This document shows, piece after piece, positions 27,077-34,698 of a stretch of 64,000 nucleotides of DNA. The notes beneath the pieces are model-generated. The model searched no databases and had not been told where the DNA came from. It saw only the letters and a list, made by a program, of their open reading frames with translations. This stretch comes from JAEUIE01 sp047602475 (GTDB lineage Bacteria > Planctomycetota > Planctomycetia > Gemmatales > HRBIN36): positions 394,944 through 458,943 of the forward strand of contig JASGHE010000001.1 of NCBI GenBank assembly GCA_047602475.1. Reading direction: 5' to 3'. Position 1 is the first letter of the stretch; each line of letters opens with the position of its first letter. The translations under genes were made by a program, and so were the position numbers.

Positions 27077-28222
27077 CTATACCTTCAATGTCAATGTCTG
27101 CTGCAGCACTTCGCCGATCTTCCAACTACCATGCTCTCTCCGCACTTCACGGTAGAGAGTGTCCCGTTCGATGGGGATGGAACCCGTCTCTTCGATGAGA
27201 GCTCGCAGTTCGGCTACCGTCATTTCCTGGGGCATCGTGGAACCGGCGTCGTGGTAGATCTTCTCGTGGACGACGGTGCCATCAATGTCATCCGCTCCGT
27301 AGGTCAACGCCATCTGAGCGGTCTTGATGCTGAGCATCACCCAGTAGGCCTTGATGTGGCTGAAGTTATCGAGCATGAGCCTACTAATGGCCATGGTCTT
27401 GAGGTCCATCAGCACGCTGGGCTTGGTCAGATTTCGTAGTGCCGCCAGCTTGGTGTTGTCCGGATGGAAGGCAAGCGGGATGAAGGTCTGGAAGCCGCCG
27501 GTTTCATCTTGAAGTGAACGGAGCTTGGTGAGGTGATCTATGCGATGCTCTGCTTTTTCAATGTGGCCATAGAGCATGGTAGCATTGGAACGCAGGCCCA
27601 TTTGATGAGCCAGGCGATGGAGGTTGATCCATTCTTCAGCGTCGGCCTTGTGTTCGCAGATCTGGTTGCGAATCTCCGGGTGGAAGATTTCCGCCCCGCC
27701 GCCGGGCAGTGAACCGAGCCCGTTGGCCTTGAACTCAGCGAGGATGTCAGCCATCGGTCGCTTGGTCATGCGGACGAACCAGTCCCATTCGACAGCGGTG
27801 TAGGCTTTCAGGTGCAGCCGGGGGTAGGCTTTGTGAATGATGCGGACGACGTTGAGGTACCACTCGTAAGGCATCTTGTGATGCAGCCCACCGACGATGT
27901 GCATCTCGGTGGCGCCACGGGCATCAGCTTCGGCGGCACGGTGCAGGATTTCCTCATCGGTCATGAGGTAGCCACGGGGGTCTTTGAGATCAGACCGGAA
28001 GGCACAGAAGACGCAGCGGTAGACACAGACGTTGGTGGGGTTCAGGTGGACATTAACATTGTAGTAGGCGTTCTTGCCGTGCTTGCGTTGCTTGACGAGG
28101 TTGGCAAGTTCGCCGAGGGTCATCAGGTCAGCGGAGGCTTCCATGACGAGGCCATCGTCGAAGGTAAGGCGTTCGCCGGCCAGGACTTTTTCACGGATGG
28201 GTTGCAGCTTGGGGTCGGTCAT
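27077..28222 (-). CDS. mqnE: Aminofutalosine synthase MqnE (radical SAM)
   Basis: The 381-residue radical SAM enzyme has the cluster-binding cysteines C66, C70 and C73 in 'NVCVYRCVFC'. It matches the MqnE/CofH group, with 'YNVNVHLNPTN', 'GATEMHIVGGLHH', 'GSLPGGGAEIF' and 'FIPLAFHPDNT'. MqnE joins 3-[(1-carboxyvinyl)oxy]benzoate and SAM to give aminofutalosine, an early step of the futalosine menaquinone pathway, in the cytoplasm. CofH (F420 synthesis) is the main alternative, but the histidine-containing GGLHH region and the lack of F420 genes favour MqnE. No other mqn gene is in the window, as is usual for scattered planctomycete pathways. Confidence 0.88.
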   Translation of the reverse strand: MTDPKLQPIREKVLAGERLTFDDGLVMEASADLMTLGELANLVKQRKHGKNAYYNVNVHLNPTNVCVYRCVFCAFRSDLKDPRGYLMTDEEILHRAAEADARGATEMHIVGGLHHKMPYEWYLNVVRIIHKAYPRLHLKAYTAVEWDWFVRMTKRPMADILAEFKANGLGSLPGGGAEIFHPEIRNQICEHKADAEEWINLHRLAHQMGLRSNATMLYGHIEKAEHRIDHLTKLRSLQDETGGFQTFIPLAFHPDNTKLAALRNLTKPSVLMDLKTMAISRLMLDNFSHIKAYWVMLSIKTAQMALTYGADDIDGTVVHEKIYHDAGSTMPQEMTVAELRALIEETGSIPIERDTLYREVRREHGSWKIGEVLQQTLTLKV

Positions 28223-28344
28223 GGGGAAGCTCGCAAGAATTAAGAGGGGTATCCCTCGCTAGCGCGTCGGGCTGGTATCTCGCCCTCCCGGTCTATTTTC
28301 AATATTTTCTGAAAGTTGGCAACTATGGATTCGAGCATTAGCAA

Positions 28345-28376
28345 CAAAAAAGCCTATGGCGTGGGCCACAGGCTTA
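28345..28376 (-). terminator. Intrinsic terminator of the DUF1559 gene
   Basis: Read on the minus strand, AAGCCTGTGGC and GCCATAGGCTT form a stem with one mismatch, followed by TTTTTTG. It lies 20 bases after the DUF1559 stop. Confidence 0.75.
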
Positions 28377-28394
28377 AGGAGAGATACCTGTTTA

Positions 28395-29591
28395 TTATTG
28401 GTCGAGCTGGTTTGAGTTAATGGTGCTCGCATCGTTACGGCAAGCAAGACGTTGGAGAAGAGTCATGTTAACAACAGGAGATGATGTCCCGTCTGGCAAT
28501 TTCACTTTCACCCCGGTTGTCGTGACGGAGTCAATCGCATAGCTGATCTGCCTAACTGAACCATCGCACATGAGTGCATTGAAGGCTGAAAGGTGTGCCG
28601 ATCCATAACGCTGGTAATAGTTGGCTCGTGGTTGAGTAGGTGAAACAGCCACAGGTGCTGACGGGAATCTGGCTATTCCTGATGTCTGTACTTGATCTCG
28701 AAGTGGGGGAGTACTAGAGCCGACTGGTCGATTTACAGTTCCAGCAAAACGTGTTGTCTCGAATTTATCGAACCCGGCAGCATAGCCATAGGCATCACCC
28801 CACTGTTGCAGACCATTTTGTGGCCGATTAATGACATCGTCTGAATCAATGGCTTTTTCGGAGACCAAGATCGTATAGGCAACGCCATCGTCGATGTTTG
28901 AGAGCTTCACAGGGTTACCTGCTACATAGACAGAGCCATTCCATACTACTGATGGATTTGCTACACCAAACCAATCAACTACTGGACTCGTTGCCGTACC
29001 TGCAAAGAAAAATGCAAAATCAGGTCCCATGTTCACCGCATAATCGCAGGCACCTAGTTGTCCACCTGAGCCTGTAAAATTATCCTGCAGTGTTTGAGGT
29101 GAACGTCGGCTGGGGCAGAAGTAAGTGGAGATAGCTGCTGCTCGTACATCACTATCCAGATTTGTGCGCCAGAGGTTGTCGTTTTCGATATTAGGCAGGA
29201 TTTGGTAAAAAATCCCCCATGGTTGGTTGTAACGAGTGAAGGGAACGCCATTAGCTTGGCCATTGACGCCAGCTGGCCCTGCATTTGATCGACCAACAAA
29301 CGTGGATGGTGTACCAACCACATTCCAAGGTGAAAAATTACCTGTCACTGTTGTGATGTTATTTCCAGTTACATGTGTCCCCGCCGAAGGCAGCGACTTA
29401 TCCCCAGCAAATGCAATCACGGCCTGACCAATCGTCCGAAGATTGGCGGCACAGCTCATCATGTTCGCCGCTTCCCTGGCCCTTTGAATAGCAGGCAGCA
29501 GCAGGGCAATCAGCAAGGCAATAATCGTGATCACCACCAGCAGTTCCACCAGCGTGAACCCAGCACGGCGAGGCCGGAGTAAGCGGGCCAT
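28395..29591 (-). CDS. DUF1559 pseudopilin-like protein
   Basis: The 398-residue protein has a type IV pilin/type II secretion N-terminus. A short basic leader ends in 'RRAG', directly followed by 'FTLVELLVVITIIALLIALL', the prepilin peptidase recognition and helix. Then comes 'PAIQRAREAANMMSCAANLR', the DUF1559 signature, and a long beta-rich C-terminal domain ending with the family's 'SAFNALMCDGSVRQISY' (H-x-G-G-x-N-like) block. ATG 29591 follows AAGGAG. DUF1559 proteins are expanded in planctomycetes and are presumed to build surface or periplasmic filaments. Individual roles are unknown. Confidence 0.93.
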   Translation of the reverse strand: MARLLRPRRAGFTLVELLVVITIIALLIALLLPAIQRAREAANMMSCAANLRTIGQAVIAFAGDKSLPSAGTHVTGNNITTVTGNFSPWNVVGTPSTFVGRSNAGPAGVNGQANGVPFTRYNQPWGIFYQILPNIENDNLWRTNLDSDVRAAAISTYFCPSRRSPQTLQDNFTGSGGQLGACDYAVNMGPDFAFFFAGTATSPVVDWFGVANPSVVWNGSVYVAGNPVKLSNIDDGVAYTILVSEKAIDSDDVINRPQNGLQQWGDAYGYAAGFDKFETTRFAGTVNRPVGSSTPPLRDQVQTSGIARFPSAPVAVSPTQPRANYYQRYGSAHLSAFNALMCDGSVRQISYAIDSVTTTGVKVKLPDGTSSPVVNMTLLQRLACRNDASTINSNQLDQ

Positions 29592-29747
29592 AAAACGCTC
29601 CTTAATGAATCAGCATGCAACGAGATGAGAGCCACACAGTCGTGCCGACTATGGGCGGAATGCAAAGAGAATGCCAAGGGGGCGACTTTCTTTGGAATCC
29701 CCTCCATTCAGTATAGATCTAGGCTAACCCGCAGCAGGACTTACGTC

Positions 29748-29776
29748 AATAAGCCCGAGGCGGAATCCGGGCTTTA
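29748..29776 (-). terminator. Possible terminator of the alpha/alpha-toroid gene
   Basis: AAGCCCG at 29751-29757 pairs with CGGGCTT at 29768-29774. On the minus strand it directly follows the TAA. The T tract is weak. Confidence 0.4.
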
Positions 29777-31036
29777 CTTGACCGGAGCCGGGGTAGCCGG
29801 AGTCGCCTGGGCCGGGGCCAGCGAAACACCACAGACATCGCTCAGATAGGTGCTTACGGCCAAGACACACTCGGCGGTGTCCTGTAAGCGGATCACGCCC
29901 TCCCCCACGGAGGCCCGAAACCCACCTAGAACACGGGGCTGGTAGCTTTCAGCGAAATGTTCAACCCCGACGCCGGTATATTGCAGGGAAACGACGAACT
30001 GCACCCCCATCGAGGCACATTGACGGTATTTCTCAGCCCGGGCTGTATCGCCGGCTTGCCGGGCAACCCGGTAGGCATCGCAGAGAGCCGAGACGCAACG
30101 GGCACTTTCGCCGGCCAGGGGTGGCATCGCTGTTGTTTTTGTTGAAGTTGTCATAAATCCGCCCACCCAGGCGACCTTGCCCGGTTCCACCTGCTGCTGG
30201 ACGTTGCAAAGTGCGTCAGCCATGTTGAATACTGCGGCAGTGCAGTTGGCGTCTTTGGTGCGGAAATAGGTATCAGTCAGGCCGGTAATAAAGTTGGGAA
30301 TGACGACCAAGGGCATCTGTTGCTGATAGGCCCGGACCGCCTTCAGGAGAGATTCCGATTTCCAGTTGGCGGGACTGTAGGTTTGACTGATGGCCAGGCC
30401 TTCGATGGCGAAACCCTGACAGAGCAAGTTCATGGCGTCCTGATCGGTATTGCTTGACGCTTGTTGAATGTTCGTTGCCTGTGATTGAAATCGGCCTTCC
30501 GCCTGTTGATTGGTGCGGATGTATTGAGCCAGCCCTTCCGCTTCCTTGAGACGCACTTCTACCGGTACCGGAAGTTCATGCACTGCACGCAAAAGCAGCC
30601 CGGCGCTGGCCAGGCGATTCACTGTAGTTTCGGGATAGAGGGTGAAACGCATTTCCGGATTCTGCGGATCGACTTTAGTGCTGGCCAGCAGTGTTAAGAT
30701 CGCCTGCTGGGCGGCGGCATGGTAGCGGGCATTCGTCGTCAGCCGACTTACTCTGGCAACAGCGATGGCTGCTTCGGCCTGATGATAGAAGTGGGCAGCT
30801 TCCAACGGTGTGTTGACAGCGACATTGAGCCCCTGATGGAACATGCCATTGGGCTGCTGCGCCTGCATGAGCCATTCGGTACCCCGGCGAACGGTGAAGT
30901 AGAGCGCCTTATGAGCCGGGTGCATATTCTCCACGGCTGGTGCCGGTTCATTGGGAGGCTGAGCCGTGGTGATAGCAAGTGAAGAAGTGGCGACGGCTAA
31001 TGACAGGACTGCAAGACGTGTGAAACGACGGATCAT
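29774..31036 (-). CDS. Secreted alpha/alpha-toroid (prenyltransferase/squalene-oxidase-like) protein
   Basis: 420 residues from ATG 31036, preceded by GGAAGGAGC. The start gives a signal peptide ('MIRRFTRLAVLSLAVATSSL'). The mature protein consists of repeated helices with 'GTEWLMQAQQPNGMFHQGL', 'EAAIAVARVSRLT' and 'ARCVSALCDAYRVARQAGD'. These look like the alpha/alpha barrel of squalene-cyclase/prenyltransferase-type repeats. The catalytic DxDD motif of cyclases is not seen, so enzymatic function is doubtful. A secreted polysaccharide- or protein-processing role is possible but not supported. It is monocistronic, between two hairpins and a foldback repeat. Confidence 0.7.
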   Translation of the reverse strand: MIRRFTRLAVLSLAVATSSLAITTAQPPNEPAPAVENMHPAHKALYFTVRRGTEWLMQAQQPNGMFHQGLNVAVNTPLEAAHFYHQAEAAIAVARVSRLTTNARYHAAAQQAILTLLASTKVDPQNPEMRFTLYPETTVNRLASAGLLLRAVHELPVPVEVRLKEAEGLAQYIRTNQQAEGRFQSQATNIQQASSNTDQDAMNLLCQGFAIEGLAISQTYSPANWKSESLLKAVRAYQQQMPLVVIPNFITGLTDTYFRTKDANCTAAVFNMADALCNVQQQVEPGKVAWVGGFMTTSTKTTAMPPLAGESARCVSALCDAYRVARQAGDTARAEKYRQCASMGVQFVVSLQYTGVGVEHFAESYQPRVLGGFRASVGEGVIRLQDTAECVLAVSTYLSDVCGVSLAPAQATPATPAPVK

Positions 31037-31147
31037 GAGTTTGCTCCTTCCGTGGAGATCAAGCTGAACCAACGCCTGAGATTATGCCATGGTTGGTGGC
31101 TTCGGGCAAGCTCAGGGTTCTACAATGAGAGTGCGGAGTGACTGGTC

Positions 31148-31357
31148 TTGATCCCGGAGGGATCGCAGCTATTAGCCGGTGGTTGAGCGAAGCGATACCA
31201 CCGGTTGTAAATATGATAGATATCGATACCCCGAAGGGGTTACAGCAGACTGCCCGCTTGCACCCCTTCAGGGTGCTGAACACTGATCGATATCTATCCG
31301 GTGGTATCGCTTCGCTCAACCACCGGCTAACCGATATGACCCCTCCGGGGTCAATTC
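31148..31357. repeat. Foldback (MITE-like) element with perfect 32-bp inverted repeats
   Basis: Arms 31173-31204 and 31298-31329 are exact reverse complements (32 bases). Inner sequence continues the pairing (ATAGATATCGAT against ATCGATATCTAT). Outer and inner mini-hairpins of the form ATCCCGGAGGGAT, ACCCCGAAGGGGT, CACCCCTTCAGGGTG and GACCCCTCCGGGGTC punctuate it. It fills the 345-base gap 31037-31382, which has no credible gene; open frames here merely translate the repeat. It ends only about 25 bases before the DUF2760 start. Confidence 0.85.
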
Positions 31358-31382
31358 AAACGCATAAAGCAGGATATATCTC

Positions 31383-31934
31383 TTGATCATCAACTTAGGC
31401 ATCGGCACACGCATCGCACTGGCCTTCAAGGCATTCTTTCGAACACTGTCACAGACTACTTTTGCCAGTCAGGTGCAGGGATTGCTTGGTGGTTCATCTG
31501 TACCTACCATCGAAGCCAAACCGTCTGCGCCGACGCCTGTTGAACCGCCCAAGCCAGCACTCGATCCGCTGCAACTGCTGGCCATTCTTCAGCGAGAAGG
31601 CCGGCTGGTAGATTTCCTGATGGAAGACATCCAGGGCCTGCCTGATGCTCAGATCGGTGCAGCGGTACGGGAAGTGCATCTGAAGTGCCGCAAGGCTTTG
31701 AACGATCATGTGACTCTTGCCGCTGTCGTGGAGACGGCGGAAGATGAAAAGATGACCGTCGCTGCGGGGTATGATCCTTCAGCTATTCGGGTGGTGGGGA
31801 ACCTTGGCACGTCGCCCCCTTACACCGGCACTGTCCGCCATCGTGGCTGGCAGGTTAAGAATGTTCAACTACAGCCACTCCCCAGCGGGCAGAATCCCAA
31901 GGTCATTGCCCCTGCGGAAATCGAAGTCAGTTAA
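31383..31934 (+). CDS. DUF2760 domain protein
   Basis: The 183-residue protein has a hydrophobic N-terminus ('IGTRIALAFKAFFRTLS') and a proline/alanine-rich linker. The DUF2760 core follows: 'LQLLAILQREGRLVDFLMED', 'LPDAQIGAAVREVHLKCRKA', 'AAGYDPSAIRVVGNL' and 'VIAPAEIEV'. In proteobacterial and planctomycete genomes this family sits beside a DnaK/Hsp70-type gene; none is visible here. The TTG at 31383 is the only early start, at the edge of the foldback repeat, so the true 5' end is uncertain. It runs in the same direction as, and 26 bases ahead of, the AhpD-like gene. Confidence 0.85.
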   Translation: MIINLGIGTRIALAFKAFFRTLSQTTFASQVQGLLGGSSVPTIEAKPSAPTPVEPPKPALDPLQLLAILQREGRLVDFLMEDIQGLPDAQIGAAVREVHLKCRKALNDHVTLAAVVETAEDEKMTVAAGYDPSAIRVVGNLGTSPPYTGTVRHRGWQVKNVQLQPLPSGQNPKVIAPAEIEVS

Positions 31935-31960
31935 TTCCTTTCCTCTTTTGGATGATCACC

Positions 31961-32305
31961 ATGGCTAGCAACAACAAAGAGATTCTCAGCAGACTGACAA
32001 CAGGCGTCCTCGCCATGAAGAAGCTCGCCCCCAAGGTGACTGATGGCTTCTTGGCTTTTGACAAGGCAGCCGTCGAAGGCGGTGTGCTCGACGTCAAAAC
32101 CAAGGAACTAATCGCCCTGGCCCTGGGAGTCGCTGCCCGCTGTGATGGCTGCATCGCTGTGCATGTTAATAACTGCGTGAAGGCCGGTGCCAGCATTGAG
32201 GAAATCGCCGAGACGCTGGGTGTAGCAGTCAGCATGGGTGGTGGCCCATCAATGGTTTATGCCACTCGTGCTTTGGAAGCCCTCGCCGAGTTCACCGCTA
32301 AATAA
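31961..32305 (+). CDS. Carboxymuconolactone decarboxylase / AhpD-like protein
   Basis: The 114-residue single-domain protein has the AhpD-type redox motif 'RCDGCIAVHV' (C61, C64, H68 from ATG 31961), flanked by 'LDVKTKELIALALGVAA' and 'EEIAETLGVAVSMGGGPSMV'. Members are peroxidase-like thiol proteins or decarboxylases; the CxxC favours a disulfide-based peroxidatic or reductase role. ATG 31961 has GGA upstream; ATG 31952 is in frame. It lies in a run of three same-strand genes and may be co-transcribed with DUF2760 and the following small membrane protein. Confidence 0.9.
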   Translation: MASNNKEILSRLTTGVLAMKKLAPKVTDGFLAFDKAAVEGGVLDVKTKELIALALGVAARCDGCIAVHVNNCVKAGASIEEIAETLGVAVSMGGGPSMVYATRALEALAEFTAK

Positions 32306-32313
32306 GGTTGATG

Positions 32314-32787
32314 ATGGCTGATTCAGTTCAACCCAACATGGAAGATTTCCTGTGCGCCGCCGGGCCGGTCGTGGCTAATCGGCAGGAGAACCCGGCCGGC
32401 AAGCTATCCGACGAGCAGAAGAACGCCCTAGAGGATGCCACCGTCGCCATCGTGCGCGAGCTTCGGCAGGGCCGGAGTGCTGAGGAACTACAAACCCAGC
32501 TTACCGGCCATGGCTGGCAGCCCACTGTGGCTCATGGCTTCATCGCCTTGGTCAGTCAACTGCTGGCGAAGATGTTTCTTCAACGTACATATATTTTTAC
32601 GTTCCTTTCCATCATTACCGGCATGCTGGCCAGTATTGCTGTGCCCCAGGCGGCTAACGGCGAGTTTCCCTGGCTGGCAGCGGGGTTTTCCCTGCTGGTG
32701 GCCACCTTCTGCATCCTGGCCACCCTGCGAAACTTGCAGCTTTTCCGCCGGTTTCGCCAACAACCTGTCTCGATTGAAAAGAGCTGA
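32314..32787 (+). CDS. Small membrane protein, hypothetical
   Basis: Unrecognised 157-residue protein. Residues 1-85 form a soluble helical region that resembles a short regulatory helix bundle ('SAEELQTQLTGHGWQPTVAH'). Two hydrophobic helices follow ('TYIFTFLSIITGMLASIA' and 'FPWLAAGFSLLVATFCILA'), and the tail is basic. ATG 32314 has AAGG upstream; the end of the AhpD-like gene lies eight bases before it. Probably an inner-membrane protein of the same operon, of unknown role. Confidence 0.6.
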   Translation: MADSVQPNMEDFLCAAGPVVANRQENPAGKLSDEQKNALEDATVAIVRELRQGRSAEELQTQLTGHGWQPTVAHGFIALVSQLLAKMFLQRTYIFTFLSIITGMLASIAVPQAANGEFPWLAAGFSLLVATFCILATLRNLQLFRRFRQQPVSIEKS

Positions 32788-32880
32788 CTGGAATATCAAG
32801 GTTCTAGCACTGTCTAGACTTGTCAATACACTCCTTGACCGTAGAAAAGTAGTCTAATCTTAGCAGGAGCGAAGCGTCAG

Positions 32881-33159
32881 ATGCCACATACCCAGAGTGC
32901 CAAGAAGCGAATGCGAGTGAGTGCGGAACGTCGTACACGAAATCGGAATGTTGCCAAGGGGCTGAAGCTTCAGCACAAAGCCTTCGAAGCAGCCCTCAAA
33001 GGCAATGACGCCGGCAAGGTCAAGGAAAATACCAGCACCAGCATGAAGCTGATCGACCAGGCAGCAGCCAAGGGTGTGATCCACAAGAACACCGCCGCCC
33101 GCAAGAAGGCCCGCCTGGCCCGCATGCTCAAACGAGCCGCTGCCCCAGCCAAGGCATAA
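32881..33159 (+). CDS. rpsT: 30S ribosomal protein S20
   Basis: The 92-residue, lysine/arginine-rich helical protein has the S20 signature: 'PHTQSAKKRMRVSAERRTRN', 'GLKLQHKAF', 'KGVIHKNTAARKKARLARML'. It binds 16S rRNA and helps small-subunit assembly. A GCAGGAGC site precedes the ATG. Upstream, TTGTCA at 32820-32825 and TAGAAA at 32842-32847 are a weak promoter candidate. A clear terminator follows, so it forms its own unit. Confidence 0.96.
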   Translation: MPHTQSAKKRMRVSAERRTRNRNVAKGLKLQHKAFEAALKGNDAGKVKENTSTSMKLIDQAAAKGVIHKNTAARKKARLARMLKRAAAPAKA

Positions 33160-33182
33160 GTACCTCTCATCGAACCAGCATC

Positions 33183-33212
33183 AAGCCTACGGTAATTCCC
33201 GTAGGCTTTTTC
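33183..33212 (+). terminator. Intrinsic terminator of rpsT
   Basis: AAGCCTACGG at 33183-33192 pairs with CCGTAGGCTT at 33199-33208, followed by TTT. Confidence 0.85.
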
Positions 33213-33281
33213 GTTGCATGTCGTCCGATTGCCTCATACAGTCTGAGAATGATTTGATCTTTGATCTGGAGACACGAATCG

Positions 33282-34628
33282 ATGTCCAGCGCACCACCGG
33301 TCCATACCCCTGCGGCACTCAAGTTCAAACTGTCGCTGATGATGTTTCTGCAGTTCGTCATCTGGGGAGCGTGGTTTGAGATTGGTTTCTCGTACATCCC
33401 GAGCCTGCAGTTTGAAGACACCGATTTAGCCCCCAAGAGCTGGCTGGTTCCCCTGATCTTCGGCGCCTTCAACATCGGCGCTCTGGTCGCCCTGTTTTTC
33501 AGCACTCAGTTCGCTGATCGCAACTTCTCGGCTGAGAAGTTTCTGTCGTTCAGCCATTTGATCGGCGGCCTGGCTATCGGCGGGCTTTTCTTCCTGCATC
33601 CGGAAGGCGATCAAAAGGTAAGCTTTGTGGCCTTCTTTGGGTTGATGCTGCTGTATTCGATCTTTTATGTGCCGACGATTTCTATCACCAACTCGATCGC
33701 CTTTGCCGCGATGAAAGAACCGGAGAAGGAGTTCGGCCCGATTCGCTTGTGGGGCACCATCGGCTGGATCGTCGCCTCTTGGCCCTTCATCTTCATTCTG
33801 GTGGATTGGAGCAAGGTGCCGGCCTATGGAACGGTGGATTTCACCGATTGGTTGGGGTCTGCCTTCAGTCATTCGCTTTCAGGCCCTGCCCTGGCCAAGG
33901 GACAAAGCTACGTCTTCCTGGTGGCTGGAATCGCTTCACTGCTACTCTCAGCGTTCAGCCTGACTTTGCCACACACACCGCCCAAACCAGCGAGCGGGTT
34001 AGACCACTTCGCCTGGCTCAAGGCCATGAAGTACCTGGCCAAGCCTTTCCTCTTCGTCCTTTTCATTGTTACCTTCATTGATGCTGCGGTGCATCAAAGC
34101 TACTTCTTCTGGACGTATGACTTTCTGAAAGACAAGGTCGGCATCCCCGCTAACTGGGCCGGGCCGGTGATGAAGATCGGCCAGATCGCGGAGATTCTCA
34201 CCATGCTCTTTCTCGGATATGTACTCAAGAGCCTGGGCTGGCGGACGACGATGATCATCGGCGTGCTCGGCCACGCTGCCCGTTTTGCGGTGTTCGCCTT
34301 CATGCCGGAGAACAAGTACGCTGTCATCATCGTGAACGTGCTGCATGGCATCTGCTATGCGTTCTTCTTCGCTACGGTTTACATCTTTGTGGATAAGTAC
34401 TTCCCCAAGGACATTCGCAGCAGTGCCCAGGGGTTGTTCAATGTGCTGATCCTTGGTGTCGGGCCGTTCGTGGCCAACTTCGTCTGTTCGGAGCTGAAGA
34501 CCAAGTACACCGTGGATAAGGTGCTGAATTACCCTGATGTCTTTATGTATTCGATGGGTGCGGCACTGGTGGGAGCTATCTTGCTGGCACTGTTCTTCCA
34601 TCCGCCGAAGGATGAAGTAACAGAGTAA
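33282..34628 (+). CDS. MFS nucleoside permease-like transporter
   Basis: The 448-residue inner-membrane protein has about 12 hydrophobic helices and resembles NupG-type nucleoside:H+ symporters ('FLQFVIWGAWFEIGFSYIP', 'GPIRLWGTIGWIVASWPFIF', 'FILVDWSKVP', 'YFPKDIRSSAQGLFNVLILG'). Planctomycetes carry many such paralogs, and substrates other than nucleosides are possible. ATG 33282 has GGAG upstream and matches the family start; TTG 33261 is in frame. It converges with aceE across a strong bidirectional hairpin. Confidence 0.87.
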   Translation: MSSAPPVHTPAALKFKLSLMMFLQFVIWGAWFEIGFSYIPSLQFEDTDLAPKSWLVPLIFGAFNIGALVALFFSTQFADRNFSAEKFLSFSHLIGGLAIGGLFFLHPEGDQKVSFVAFFGLMLLYSIFYVPTISITNSIAFAAMKEPEKEFGPIRLWGTIGWIVASWPFIFILVDWSKVPAYGTVDFTDWLGSAFSHSLSGPALAKGQSYVFLVAGIASLLLSAFSLTLPHTPPKPASGLDHFAWLKAMKYLAKPFLFVLFIVTFIDAAVHQSYFFWTYDFLKDKVGIPANWAGPVMKIGQIAEILTMLFLGYVLKSLGWRTTMIIGVLGHAARFAVFAFMPENKYAVIIVNVLHGICYAFFFATVYIFVDKYFPKDIRSSAQGLFNVLILGVGPFVANFVCSELKTKYTVDKVLNYPDVFMYSMGAALVGAILLALFFHPPKDEVTE

Positions 34629-34632
34629 ACGA

Positions 34633-34668
34633 GAAAACCCGCCAGCGATTGCTGGCGGGTTTTCTTTT
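34633..34668. terminator. Bidirectional intrinsic terminator
   Basis: GAAAACCCGCCAGC at 34633-34646 and its exact complement at 34651-34664 flank the loop GATT. T-rich sequence follows on the plus strand, and the A run on the other side gives T's for the minus strand. It ends both the MFS and aceE genes. Confidence 0.88.
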
Positions 34669-34698
34669 GATCTATTTTCAAAGAATGGCCGTCATCTA

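Noticed and set aside
26945..27439. 164-codon plus-strand frame over the end of mqnE
   Set aside because: Antisense to mqnE and to a C-rich palindrome; no homology-like features.
31059..31386. Open frames on both strands inside the foldback element
   Set aside because: They translate the inverted repeat ('GGIASLNHRL' appears twice) and have no protein-like features.
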